Assembly (NCBI GenBank): GCA_940671915.1
Contig: CALNVZ010002974.1
Span: 17,947,725-18,011,724, forward strand
Reading direction: 5' to 3'
Origin: Paracentrotus lividus
Taxonomy: Eukaryota > Echinodermata > Echinoidea > Camarodonta > Echinidae
Length of the DNA stretch: 64,000 nucleotides
Part shown: positions 47,837 through 59,970 of the stretch, piece after piece
Numbering within the stretch: the stretch's first letter is position 1
Layout: each line of letters begins with the position of its first letter
Made by a program: the position numbers and the translations under genes
The notes under the pieces: model-generated
The model's database searches: none
What the model was told of the DNA's origin: nothing
What the model saw: the letters and a program-made list of their open reading frames with translations, nothing else

Positions 47837-49560
47837 GGGCACGTCCAAGCTATTTTGCGTGGTAACACACGGGACATTTAGAGCCAAACATAGGGCTTTT
47901 TGATTAATCTTAAAATGAAATCCCAATCCTTACAATGTATTCTTGAAGGTACATGTGCAAAACCTTTAACAAAAACTTAAACAATAATTGAAATAACTCA
48001 ATTCATAATTAATTATTCATCGGGAACACATGGGACCATAAAAAAAACGTCGTTTTCAAATTCTGACTTTGTTCACATGATACTCTAAATTAAAAAATCA
48101 GATCTAAATTTGCATAGCCATACATGTAATAATCATTGTAACGACGCAGTTTACTGTCAATACAACTTTAAAGGAGGACTCCGGGCTGAAATGAAAAGTT
48201 TTGGAAAGTAAAGCAAAAATTTAACAAGCACAACACAGAAAATTTCATCAAAATCGGATGAATAATATCAAAGTTATGCATTTTTTCGGTATTGAATTTT
48301 TTTTCGTAAAACAGTTCTTGGCAGTCTCATAAACAGGTCTCATGAATATTTGAATATTCAAATGAACAAACTGATGATGTCACAGTCCCCCTACTTCTTG
48401 TATATTTTATTATATGAAATCCTATTTATCTCATTTTTCTTACATTGCGTACATGTATGCAGAAAATCTATCGCTCATAGTGAAATGAGGAAAATCACTT
48501 GTGACCTTGAACATTCCACAAGGATTAATCCCTATTTTTATGTCCTTGGGGCAGAAAATCTTGATAATTGGTATTTCATACAATAAAATACAAAGAAAGT
48601 AGGGGGACTGTGACATCATAAGGTTGCCAATTTGAGAACTGTTTCCTTAAAAAATTCAAAACCCAAGAAAATTCATAACTTTTCCATTTCTTATCCGATT
48701 TTGATGAAATTTTCAGTGTTGTGATTTTTAGATTTTACTTTATTTTTGTAATAATGCAAACTCCAGCCCGGAGGAGTCCTTTAAGTTTTCTGGCAAGGTC
48801 AAGTTTAAAAAAATATGTCAGGTAACACACGAGACAGGTAACAAACGGGACAATTATTCCTTGAAATATTTTTCATTAAACATTTGGCATTTGGTGTAGC
48901 CAAGGTGTAGAAACATCTTGTGTAAAAAATTTTCTTTGATACAACAAAAGAAACATAATACAACACACAAATGTAAAAAAAAATACTTATTTGTTTTATT
49001 ATTAAGTGGGAAGGGCGAGTAAATAAACTGCATTATTTTACATCAGCTCAGCAACTTTTGTGAGACTATTTCTGAGACATGAATACTTTAAGACTAAAAA
49101 AATGGAAAATTGCGTGCTAGGTTGGTGATATTTTCACCAAAAGTAGGAAGATGATATTGAAACAGAAAATACATACTTTTTGGTCGTACTCCTACATGTA
49201 TGACAAACCTTTTCAAAAAATGATTGAAAATAGTATTTTTTAATGCATTTTATTATTTTTCATGAATATAAATGACCCTTGTGATGACATACATGTACAT
49301 GACCTTGAAATGACTTTTTGACCTCATTTGCTTCAGTTCATTTCATACCTTTTATGGTGATATATGACACATTATACTTTTACAAATCCACTGATACACT
49401 TCTTCTTCTTCTTCCGGTATAGTCCTGCTTCATGTCAGTTCGAAGATTACGCACTGTGAATGGCTGTTTGGGTCATATGAGTGTGCATGCCCATATTTTC
49501 CTTTTGACACAAAAGTGTTGAAAAATCACCACCTTAGGAACAAATAGCTTGGACTTGCCC
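47837..49560. mobile_element. DNA transposon remnant with ATTA target duplication and nested insertion
   Basis: The left end GGGCACGTCCAAGCTATTT (47837-47855) is inverted at the right end AAATAGCTTGGACTTGCCC (49542-49560). ATTA flanks both sides (47833-47836 and 49561-49564). The words GTAACACACGGGACA, GTAACACACGAGACA and GTAACAAACGGGACA recur in direct orientation inside. A second element at 48168-48784 is inserted within it. There is no intact transposase. Confidence 0.75.
48168..48784. mobile_element. Foldback element nested in the 47837-49560 transposon
   Basis: The left end AAAGGAGGACTCCGGGCTG pairs with the right end CAGCCCGGAGGAGTCCTTT. The arms continue for roughly 200 bp (for example GAAAATTTCATCAAAATCGG against CCGATTTTGATGAAATTTTC, and TGATGTCACAGTCCCCCTAC against its complement near 48602). 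The middle holds a 78-codon open frame without recognisable homology. Confidence 0.8.
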
Positions 49561-50779
49561 ATTAGTTTACAGAGCTACATGTAATAGGAGTTCTTCTCTT
49601 TTGAATATTATGAATAACTTGAGATTTAACATTACCCGAATAAAGGTATATTTCTCCTAGTAGCTTTTTAAAAATAAAATTCTTTACATGTACATGTACA
49701 TGTAGATTGAGTCACAGACATGCATGTAGCAGCCACCATCATACTGGATCAGATCTAACTGATACTTACCCATATGTCTCCCTTTTTTCAGAATAAATAG
49801 GCACTGAATCTGGACTTCTGAGGAGAGGGGGCCTTAATTTGAAGCAGGAAAATTGCTTTCAACATTTTTGTATATATATCACAACCTGAAAACAGGGCAT
49901 TTTTGAAGTCCTTTTTAGTTCAAACCAAACTTGTTTTTCAATCCCCCCAAAAAAATATACTGCTTTAATCATGTCAAAATCTGAGGATCTTAAAAGCTTC
50001 TCTCTCTCTCTCTCTCTTTCTCCACATCTCTCTCTAAATTTAATAACCTCTTAAAATTATAATATTAAGTGCTTTCTTGATGTTTCACCCTGCATTAAAA
50101 TAATCATTTTAGAAAACATAACTTGGAAGTTGTAAGCACAAACAAACATTTTTTTAAACTATGACCTGAAAACTCAACACTAATTTACAGAACAGTTGCT
50201 AGCATAAAGTAATAGAAAAGATTTCTCCATATCTTGATGTGAAAACAAAACTCTCAAAGCCATTCTTTTCCATTGTAAAGCATAGATTTACTCTGTATAA
50301 TCCCCCTAATGAAACTAAATGATGGGCGAATGCACTTTTGTATTAATGCGGCGACTGTACACACCACCCTTCCCTGGCCTAACCTTTTTTTTTTTTTGCT
50401 TTCCTTCCTTTCTCCTTATTACCTCATTTCTTTTGTTTTAGCCGAAGGCAGAGACACTACTTAACCTGCCTCTCTTTGCCCTCCCTGCCTCCCTACCCCC
50501 CCCCTACCGATCCGGATTCCTACCTGTTTCACCATGGTTTTATTCCTCTCGAGGCTAGGATTCTAGATCATGATATCCGCCCTTTTCTTACTTTCGCCTA
50601 TTATTGACATTGAAGTTGGGTTTTTATTTTCTTTTTTTTTATTTCTATTTTTTTTCCTCCCTCACCTTTCTTGTTTTGAAGACACAGATAATCATAAAAA
50701 CAGACCACCAACCAAACATCACAAATGAATTACACACTCAACTACCCATCACCATCACTACACTGTCAGTGTCACTGAC

Positions 50780-50950
50780 TTGCACTGCACTGAGTGATGA
50801 TGGCAGTGGCGCGCTGGGCCAGGGCTCTGATCTGCATCGCATCCGCACTGCCAGTACAGCATTCACTGGACAAGACATCTGCATGCATTATGATCGACTG
50901 TGGGCTTGTGGCTGTGCGCCGACGACTGAGTGACTGGGCATTTTTCTTGG
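50780..50950. other. GC- and CpG-richer patch, unassigned
   Basis: This segment is clearly richer in GC than its surroundings and keeps open frames on both strands (85 codons on plus and 114 on minus). Neither product has a recognisable domain. A strong donor-like ACAG then GTAGGAATCC on the minus strand lies at about 50520. It could be a promoter-proximal exon, an exon of a noncoding RNA or a repeat. Confidence 0.25.
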
Positions 50951-51961
50951 CAAAGTTAGTGTACATCTTACAAGACAAGCTATTCTTTCTCACCTTAAGG
51001 CTGAATTTCCAAGACAATGCAACCAACATGCTTTGTGTAGAAAGTAGATGACTTAGGTTGAAACAGCAATACAGGAAAGAACATCCATTGGCATTACGTC
51101 TGTGTCGAAATTGCATGCACAGTAATCATGTTTATATTTACAGCTAGCTAGCTCTTTGTGTTTTTTCGGTGAGCCAATCTTAGTCTTTTAATAAGCTACT
51201 GTATTACGTTTTAGGAAATAATCATGATGTATTTTCAATATTTTACTTTATTTAAGGCAGACAAATATTTAAATTTACTTTTAAACAAAAGTTAAATATT
51301 TTGCAATATTTAATGTGGAAAAATGCTCTTATTAGCTCATTAAATATTTCTCAGATCAGACAACGACGACTTGAACAAGTACTAGCAAGCACTAGTTGGC
51401 CAATTTGCCATCGCAGATGGCAGTAGGACAAAAATGATCAAACAGCAAATTGGGCAAAAAAAATTAGACATGCCAAGGAAAAAAAAATAATAATAATAAT
51501 AAAACTTGAAACTAAATATGAAACTGGAGAACGGGGGCCGTATTCATAAAATCCTCATAAGCTCCTTTCTAAGAAGGCCTTAGTTGACAGATAAATCTCT
51601 TCGTTTCAAATTTACTATCAAACTAAACCCTTTCTGGGGTAAATAAATTATTACTCGAGGAACGATGGGGTTCATTTTTTCATTTTTTCCAATAACGGAA
51701 TTTGTTATAAACATGAAATCGCACCAAAACGTATAAGCAGACTGTTGTCCATTACGGCCTTGTCATTAGAGCTAAAACAAAATTGTTTGAGATGAAAATA
51801 ATAGGTAAAATAATATATATTGTGGGTGTCTATGATTTCTTTTGTAAGCGCAAAGATATGTCAGCGTAACGTTTTTGAATGCCTTGTGTATTACTTTGTT
51901 TGGGAAGGGATGGAACTACTAGGATTTATAAAGAGAGGGGCCATACAATATTGAAATAATT

Positions 51962-51965
<4 letters not shown>

Positions 51966-52006
<41 letters not shown>
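51966..52006. repeat. (TG)n microsatellite
   Basis: An uninterrupted TG run of about 41 bases. Confidence 0.95.
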
Positions 52007-52008
<2 letters not shown>

Positions 52009-52648
52009 TTGTTTATTTCTAATAAAGCTGAAGAGCGTCTGCTATAGAGTTATAACAGTTGTTGTTATTATTGTTGTCTGTATGCTCAATGAGCGCTAGT
52101 TTTGCCTGTTATAACAAAATTATCTGATGATACCAAATCCGGTCGTGTGATTGCATGGATGATTTACTTGAGCTTATAATCAATATGGCTTGTTAAAATA
52201 TTTTTGCAAAAGTGTAAAAGTTCTGTTCTTGACGAGTTTCAGATATCTTTTGAAATGCATTTTTTGTGCAATATCATAAAATATTGTGTATTTCCATAAA
52301 TCGGCTAACAAAGTACAAAAAAAATAAAATGAAAAAAATAAAATAAAGTAAAAAGAAACTTAAATGATATGAAAACGAAAAGGACGGTTTAGGCCTATAC
52401 ATTTTTGCATAATATTGACAATTATTTCTGAATTTTGGTTTTAACTTTGGTAGCTGATTTATTCCATTAAATTTGACACTTGTACTTGTGGCCGCCCATA
52501 AGCAGATGATAAACTATTAATGATTTCCAACATGCAGATTAGTCCTTGACAAAATTGAGTAGGCCCTATGCTTTAAGAATATCGAAAAAACTAAATTTCG
52601 AAAATCTGACCAAAAATTAGGTTTATGACGGTTCGTAAAAACAGCGAC

Positions 52649-52668
52649 GAATTGTGAAAGGGGCTTTA
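52649..52668. repeat. Solitary end of the CCCCTTTCACAATTG element family
   Basis: CGAATTGTGAAAGGGGCTTT matches the right end of the element at 42528-43215. No partner end is visible nearby, so this is a truncated copy. Confidence 0.5.
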
Positions 52669-53091
52669 TCTTTGCCGATGTTCTTACACAAGGAAGTGAT
52701 GGAAGCGATACATTTAGAGCTTTTTTTAAATTATTATTTTAAAGCAATTATGAGAGCTTCTAGGCCTAAACACAATTATACTACAACGTTACAGGTCTTT
52801 GTTCCAAAGAGTTCGTTGGTCTGAACAATTTGATGCAACAGTCAGAAGGTTTGTTTTTTTCGAAAATAAAATAGGGTTAATTATTCTGAATGTTCGTTTG
52901 TCCAAAAAGAGATAGGGTTGTAAGTTTGTTGCTTTATAACTGTAAGCAATGGTTTTCACCCCCTTTTTTGCAATCAATTAATTTGTTTGCCCAATGTACT
53001 TTGAATTTTACAAATTGTATTAATTACAGTCCGTCATCGACAAGAGGGGGTGCATTACAGGCTACGTTCCCCTGCCCAAATACATTATTTA

Positions 53092-53815
53092 AAGGCCCGA
53101 TCTCACCGCCCGAACTTTGTTGGAGCGTTCCTTGAACGGAAGGGAGAGGGGCCGAATTTCGACAACGCTCGTCACCGCGCACAAAATGGGAAAACAATCG
53201 AAAACACGGGCGTTGCCTTAGCGGTACACCGCTAAAGCCGGCGTTGCTTTAGCGTTGGTTTAACGGTGGCGAGCGGTAGCGAGTGGTAGCGAGCGTTGGT
53301 TAAGCTCCAACACCTCCATACCAACGCCAAACCAAAGTTCATCACCGCAATGGATCGCTGCTTTAACGCCCGACACCGTTCCAGCAATCCCGTGTCCGCT
53401 CGAAAAACGCTTACAACCGCTCCACCAAAGTTTGTGCAACGTTTAATCACCGCCCGGGCAAAGCTGGCGAAGCAGCGGTGGTCTAGCGTTCAAGATTTCT
53501 GAGTTGGCCTAGCGGACCCAAGCGTCCAAGAACTTGCGTCTAGCGGTGCCAAACTTTGACTGGGCGTTGTTGGAGTGCCGTGCTGAACTTTGCCGAAGCG
53601 GAAAATTTCCCGTTCCTCACCGCTCGCCAATATTTTGTGCAGCTCAAACTTTCGGAGCGGTAGGAGGGACCATCAGCGGTGGCCGACGGTATACGGCGTT
53701 GCCTTGACGATGGCCAACTTCTGTTAAACGGTGGTGAACGGTAACGAGCGGTGATGAATTTTTTTCACCGCTCCAGGAACGCTCCAGCAAAGTTCGGGCG
53801 GTGAGACCGGGCCTT
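53092..53815. mobile_element. GC-rich foldback element with about 45-bp ends
   Basis: The left end AAGGCCCGATCTCACCGCCC, then GAACTTTGTTGGAGCGTTCC, is inverted at the right end GGAACGCTCCAGCAAAGTTC, then GGGCGGTGAGACCGGGCCTT. The interior is far more GC-rich than the neighbourhood and is made of GAGCGGTAGCGAG, GCGTTG and CACCGC words in both orientations. The open frames inside are compositional artefacts. Confidence 0.85.
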
Positions 53816-53934
53816 ACACTCGCCATCCCCGTCCGATTATAAAGTGGGCGACCCACTCTGCATTTACTGGTATAGCGCCCTCTCCATATCTTATCCATAT
53901 TGGTCTTGCAATATTATTGTTAGTCAATATTCAT

Positions 53935-55960
53935 CCATATTCTGGTCTAATTCCCGCTTGGTCTAATACAACTTGGTCTAAACATCACTTGGTCTAATTG
54001 CTACTTCGTCTCATAACAAACTTTTCTTATTGTATTTTCGTCTATTCCACAATAACAATTCTAGTCTAATAGCGAGTTGTTACATCAAGGACTTTATACT
54101 AAAGGTCATATTCAAACTAAACATTTATCTGAAAATTCAATGTGGGGCTGTGCCTATGAAAATGCAAATTACGACTTGAAATCAGCGCAAAAGCTTCTTT
54201 ACAATACAACCAATTATTTAAGTTCAAACATTTTGTGATTTAGTTTTCTTATGCTGAATAATTGATCAAACAAGAATTTGCACATATGGGACTATGATGC
54301 TTTAAATGCCTCTTATTCTTATATCTAGTAACCTTTTTTCAGATTTTTTTTTGTTGCTTAAAGTAATTTTTCACGGACTACTCTAACATGGCATATACAC
54401 ACATGTAATTTTGATCTCCTTATTTACTCGAATTGTTGCATTTAAGGCACTGGTCGTGTCGCTCACGTTTTGGATGTCGTGTCACTCACGACACAGAGGT
54501 GGACCATTTTCCACAGAGAGGGAATGATTGAAAAGGACAATAAACATCAGAGAGGTACACTATTCATGTACATATACCAGCACTTATGGTACCCTTAAAG
54601 ATCTACTTGGGCAGAAATTCAACCATAACCAATGATGATTAGAAACCCATGTCTTTTTTTCGTCGTGTCACTCACGCACTGTTTTTAATCATAATTTCCA
54701 GGACCAAGTGTAAAATTCAAATCCAATTGGTAATGACACATGCCCCTCCTACATTATACATTATGGTAGTCATGATCACTTCATAACCTACAAGTGCAAA
54801 GATATGCGCATATCAATTCTAGTTGTAAACTTAAGAGGATGAGGGCGCTATCACTCTACGCAAAGCGAACGCTGCCATAGACATTTTGTATTTTGCACAG
54901 TTTTTTCACTTTGTTTTCTTGATTATGGCGAGCAACTACCTTTTCAAAGAAATGATCAACTTGAATAAATACGCTAAGAGTCTGATTTTTTCAAAAATAG
55001 GAATAACTTATTGCAAAGGGGGGAAAAAAAGTCCTGTCACTTGTGTCAATTCGAAATCCTAGTCAGATCAAATTCCTGTACAATATGGCCAATTTTGCTC
55101 TCAAAATAGCTCATACGCCACATAATCATCTTCCTGGATAACGCATAATTATATTAGTATTACAGCTTAATGATCAAGCAGCTTTTAAAAGCTTGAATTC
55201 TCAGCTTTCCAAAGATGGTACATTCATTTCGATTGGCTAAGAAAAAGTCCTGTCACTTTGAACATTATCACAATAGAATCTTCACTCGATGGGTCGATAT
55301 TTCCGCATATCACATGCATATCGCATGTGGACGGCGTCTTCGCAAGAGGTGACAAGATCACTACTTATATCAATAATCGTTTGGAACATCAATCTATGTG
55401 AAATAAAGATTCTGATTACAACTTCATCACAATAATGTTATAAGCTTGACCAAATGTGTATTTCCTCCATCTGGTCTGGAGAATCTATTAACTAACAACA
55501 TGATAAAAGTCCATCAATTTCTTTCATCTCCACGTACGAGTAGATTGCTGAACCGAACGGACAATACCATTCAGGCTGCAGGGAAGTCTTCTTAAGCGAG
55601 TTTTTGTGAGCTAATTTATTATTGCAGCCAGCTGTACAGATTTCTGCGCTTCTCAGCCGTATTTCCAACGTCACTTCGTTGCGTCTGGCCTCTTAGATAA
55701 TGGACGCACCTTGTTTAATTACGATTTAATGCCGCACATTGGTATACGTTAACTTTACATTTTACATAGAGTAGAATTGATATGCCCTTCTATTAGTCCA
55801 AATGTCGTGTCACTCACGTTTGAATAATTATGACCTAAAGACAAACTAGCATTAGACAAAATAGTAAATAGGTGAAGTGGCAATTCAGACTAAAAGGAAA
55901 TAAGACAAACCAGTTGTAGACGAAGTGCAATCTGGGATGAAACCAAACCGACATTAGTAA
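53935..55960. mobile_element. Foldback element with 16-bp iterons (TTGGTCTAAT family), long copy
   Basis: The left arm has TGGTCTAA or close variants starting at 53943, 53959, 53974, 53990 and 54006, at 15-16-bp steps. The right arm (about 55850-55960) has the inverse, in 16-bp steps, as TTAGACAA, AGACTAAA, AAGACAAA and GTAGACGA. The interior has four direct copies of a GTCGTGTCACTCACG word. It is the same family as 15892-16367. The exact outer ends are uncertain. Confidence 0.65.
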
Positions 55961-56147
55961 ATTTGAGTTTATATATAGACGATCGCAATTTACGGAAAAG
56001 ATAAAAGGTTTTACAGCCCTCCCCGCCCCCCCCCCCTACCCCCATCCCCACAGCCACCCCGCATCCAATCTGTCGTCAATACAGGCTATAATAATGGTAT
56101 CTCATTTGCCGTGAGACAGGGCTAAGACTAGATGGAGAAAAGTTAAT

Positions 56148-56406
56148 CAGTGGCGGATCTATGGGGTGTTAAGGAGCTTTAACCCCCTTTGGGCTGGAAA
56201 ACAACAACAACAAGAACAACAACACACACACACAAACCTACACACCCACACACACACACATACAAAAAAGAAGAAAAAAAAAAAAAGGAAAAAAGAGAGA
56301 GAGAAAAAAAAAATAAAAAAGAGAAGAAGATGTTATTTAGGCCCGTATACGCGGCTAAAGGTCATTGGGTAAACCCCTCTTGGAAAAAAAGGTAGATCCA
56401 CCACTG
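56148..56406. mobile_element. MITE-like element, CAGTGGCGGATCTA ends
   Basis: The left end CAGTGGCGGATCTATGGGG is inverted at the right end GGTAGATCCACCACTG. The interior is a CA-rich then A/G-rich low-complexity tract, so the two open frames across it are artefacts. Related fragments lie near 478 and 15114. Confidence 0.65.
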
Positions 56407-56453
56407 AGTACTTCGAGACAGGTTTAAGATAAGTCCCATCAGAAATACCTTTT

Positions 56454-56716
56454 GGCCCGTATTTACAAAGGTGGCCTAAAGTTAAGCCTAGCTTAAATCT
56501 GTGGTTTAAGAATGGCTAGTAAAATTTAACATGTTGCATGCTCCTTAAAAGTATACCAAATTCTGGAATTGTGTTTAAAAATTAAGGAAAACTTTTGTAC
56601 TTATCATTTTTAAGACAGTTATAATAGTTTCACAACTTTTGCCAGCCATACTTAAACCACAGATTTAAGCTAGGCTTAACTTTAGGCCACCTTCATGACC
56701 TTTGTGAATACGGGCC
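56454..56716. mobile_element. MITE with about 60-bp terminal inverted repeats
   Basis: The left arm GGCCCGTATTTACAAAGGTG, then GCCTAAAGTTAAGCCTAGC and TTAAATCTGTGGTTTAAG, is inverted at the right arm ending CTTTGTGAATACGGGCC. A third, degenerate GGGCCGTATTCATAAAATC-like end occurs near 51535. Confidence 0.85.
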
Positions 56717-57514
56717 CTTGAGTCTCGGGAAAAATAATGATGACTTTGTATGCGGCTTCATGATGAGATTTTTTTTCCGTCTCTGATTGGTAACTTGCGA
56801 GTCTCGGAGAATCGAAGATGTCTCCGAATGTTGGAGATGTCTCTGAGTCACGTACCTCCTTTATCAACACCCTTCCTGTCTTTATAAATCTTTTATATAA
56901 CCATATTTTGTCCATGAGGGGGGGGGGGTATATACCTCCCTGTTTTGTCAAAACAATTGCTGAAAGATATATGCCCGCCCGAGAGGCGTTATTTTTCTCT
57001 TCGGCACAGAATGTTGCTTTATTATAAAATTTTTTTTTAAATATATATCCTAACCGTAAATTACCCTTACTCTTTTTTCTTTTTTTTTCTTCATATCTAT
57101 AGGCTCGGCCCCCAACACACAAAAATCCTCAATCATGTGCCGCAAAAATAAAATAAGAAAAATATTGCGCTCGGGAGCTCGAGCCTCATCATTTGAAAGT
57201 CTATGTCACAGACGTTGTTTATGAACAAGAGATTGAAAAAAAGTTACTATGAGCAAAATATTAGTAAAATTCTGTAGGCTGACTAAAACTAGTTCTATTT
57301 TTCTTATTCATTCAGTTATATTTTCTAAATCTATAATGCAAAGGCTCAACTTTTGTACATTTTTTGTTATTATGATAACTTAGGCCTACTCCTCCATCCA
57401 TCGAGTTTATAGATTGTACGGTCTGCATTGTTATGCCGAGACTACGTGCATTAAAGTTATACGTAATTCACACGCTGCTGATCCTGAAACGCACGTCTTG
57501 TTGGTAAAAAGTGA

Positions 57515-57526
57515 CATAAATAGAGG
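57515..57526 (+). promoter_or_regulatory. Candidate TATA-like box upstream of the 57.6-kb exon
   Basis: CATAAATAGAGG lies about 90 bp upstream of the candidate start codon at 57614, and an initiator-like TCAGTTTT lies about 20 bp downstream of it. The spacing is plausible for a core promoter, but A/T-rich motifs are common here. Confidence 0.3.
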
Positions 57527-57613
57527 ATTTCAGGCTCAGTTTTGACTATTGAATATAATTTTGGATGGCAGTATATTAATACGGCTTTCTAGCCTTTGGA
57601 AAGGATATATATT

Positions 57614-57716
57614 ATGGGATCAGAATCAATGGCTTGGACTGCGGGCAGATATCTTTGGCTCTCATGCATCATCTATCTGGTGTGTTTACATCATCCCAGC
57701 TCCGCCGAAGCTTCGG
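57614..57716 (+). CDS. Candidate first coding exon: signal peptide of a secreted or membrane protein
   Basis: It starts MGSESMAWTAGRYLWLSCII and continues YLVCLHHPSSAEAS. An N-terminal polar stretch with one Arg is followed by a hydrophobic core (YLWLSCIIYLVCL) and a small-residue site (SSAEAS) fitting signal-peptidase cleavage. Right after it comes a strong donor, GTAAGTTA, in phase 1, the phase commonly used between a signal-peptide exon and extracellular modules. A second in-frame ATG at 57629 would also keep the signal peptide. I found no convincing second exon in the remaining 6.3 kb, so the protein cannot be named; a long first intron is likely. It could be a chance open frame, but hydrophobic core, cleavage site and donor coinciding makes that less likely. 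Confidence 0.5.
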
Positions 57717-59577
57717 GTAAGTTAATGGTGGATGTTACGGGTCAAGTTTTAGTGTGTGCGTGGGGTATACACAGGGTGCCAACGCCGATGATGGTGCCTT
57801 GATGGGGTCGCTGTTACTGGTGCTGGGCCGTGGGCCAACAGCAGCCCGACCCGATACCAACATTCACCATTCACTCTAACTTACACTGACATGATATTAA
57901 CAACCCAGGGGGGGGGGGTGGAGTGGAGGTGGTGGAGGATGGCAGGAGGGAAGTGGTTTTCTGTCCCGTCTTCATTCACTATTCTGCATACATGGCAAAC
58001 CTCTAAAAAAAAAAACACAAGACAATGGCCATACATGAAGCCACGATTTGTGATTTTTAGCCTGTTCACCCCCCCCCACTTCAAAACCATTGCAGTGTAA
58101 AGTCAGGCCGTGGCTCCCAAAATACAGTTGTTTTCTTCTCTCTTTCTCTTCCAGTGAATACATTCCTCTGGATAGTATTGTCGTTCTTTTGTGTGGTGTT
58201 GTGAAGTGTTGCAGATCTGATTTGCATGCATATTAAATGAGGGATTCATGTCATGATCATAATATCTCTTAAGTCTTACTTTGCATGAAGCCGTGATCAT
58301 AATTCTGCATACATGTACCAATTGACAGATAATTAAATCACGAAACACTAATAGTAACATTAATATGGCTTTCAAAAGTAGAAGTTATGAGATAATATAC
58401 AGATTAAATGTTTCTTGTTAAAATCCAGTTGGAATTTTTCGATTAGCTAGCCACAATAAATAGCCATACAATGTAGGATCATGATCTTCAGAAACTCTTC
58501 AGCTTTCCAATAATACCCCAAACATACATGTACCTGTTTTCAGGTTTCATTTTATTTTTTTATGTACAATAAATGAAAAACTGTTCCAATTACAGCAATT
58601 TCATTAGCTGGCCAGATTTTAATTGCAATTTGATTGGTTATCAATGCGAATCTTACCACACATTGTTTTTTTGTTGTTATTTGTTGTTATTTTTTTTTTT
58701 TACAAAAGGGCACACTTTGCGCTAGATCTGTGTGATACTTGCAGTGAGATACATAGCAGTCTAATGCAAGCCCCGAAATTATTGATTGTACATTGTGACT
58801 GTACACGTATGAATGAAAACTACATTAGGACATATATTAATAACAGAATCATTCCAAACGATTTTGACTACCACGACTCAAGTTTATTTTTTAATGCCTT
58901 GCCAAAGGAAGATAGTGCTATGGCAGGGAGTTATCCTGTACCATATGGTTTGAACTCTAGCGACTTATCCACTTGACTTTGACGCCTCTCCAAAGAGCCG
59001 AGTTGACTGAGTAAAGAAAAATCATTAAAAAAATCAATTGAAACAATTTTTAAGTATCGGATGTGCAATAGTTATTGAACATGTTGTTTGACAATCTTGC
59101 ATTTTAAGAATAAGGTCACTAAATGTGGTGATGATGTGCAATGTATATATACTTGGGCTATATGTAGGCTGTGTCTTCATGTCAGTTGTATTTTTAAATG
59201 TTTATTTCATTATTTATCTCTTTTTTTTTTGGGGGGGGCGGGGGGGGGGGGGCTGTCTAAGACTGTAATAGTTCATGAAATTCAGCAGCCAAAAACTCGG
59301 TTAGTATTGCTTTTTTGAAGGCACTGATTTGCAAAAATGAATGACTAATGTATATTTCCTTGAAGTTAAATGTAGCTAAGATAAATTATATCAATTTTTA
59401 TATGTTTATTTTATCGCATTGTCTTTTATTGAACTACATGCTCAAGGGAAATTTTACTTTGTATGAAAGATCAATAAAAATGTAATTTGCAAAATTATTC
59501 TGGAGTGGCACAATACCTTTTGTCACATGAATACAGCAATAATGGAGTCACTATTGTTTTATTGAACCCTGTACCAG

Positions 59578-59970
59578 ACCTGCCAACAAAAAAGCGTATT
59601 CCGTACTTTTTCTATCCTCTTTCGCTTCTTAAGGGGGTACTAAGATCTATAGATGTCTAGAATGCACATCACCATCATGCCATACTACATCGCACCTGTC
59701 TTCATAGAAAACATTTAATTGTCCAATGAATTGTCTATGTCCCTCATTTACCAGAACGAATGCCTTTGGTGCAGGGATGACACACTTGTCAAAATGTTTG
59801 GCATATTGACCTTGTTTTCTATTGAAAATAATTAAATAATAAAAGGTTTTCAGGTCGACAGGTGGATGGAGATTGACATTTTTATGATCTGAATAATTAT
59901 TGACATTTAATGAGTTTGGTACCCCTTATCCAAATGAAAAAGACAAAAATACGCTTTTAGGTTGGCAGTA
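59578..59970. mobile_element. Candidate MITE, CTGCCAAC ends
   Basis: CCTGCCAACAAAAAAGCGTA at left and ATACGCTTTTAGGTTGGCAG at right are imperfect inverted repeats of about 20 bp enclosing 390 bp without coding capacity. Confidence 0.5.

Larger units (their letters stand above)
34114..57500. other. Upstream region of ankib1: no supported coding exon
   Basis: None of the open frames in this 23-kb span shows a recognisable domain or a spliced neighbour. From 40 kb onward most of the sequence is foldback and MITE-like elements, listed individually. The stretches 34200-38200, 38310-40140, 44200-47500, 49570-50500 and 51050-52640 hold nothing I recognise beyond TACATG hexamer runs and simple repeats. 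The promoter and any 5' UTR exons of ankib1 should lie in this region but I could not place them with confidence. Confidence 0.6.

Noticed and set aside
53050-53898. Arg/Ala-rich open frames on both strands
   Set aside because: They mostly overlap a GC-rich foldback element and reflect its repeated words. No frame has domain similarity.
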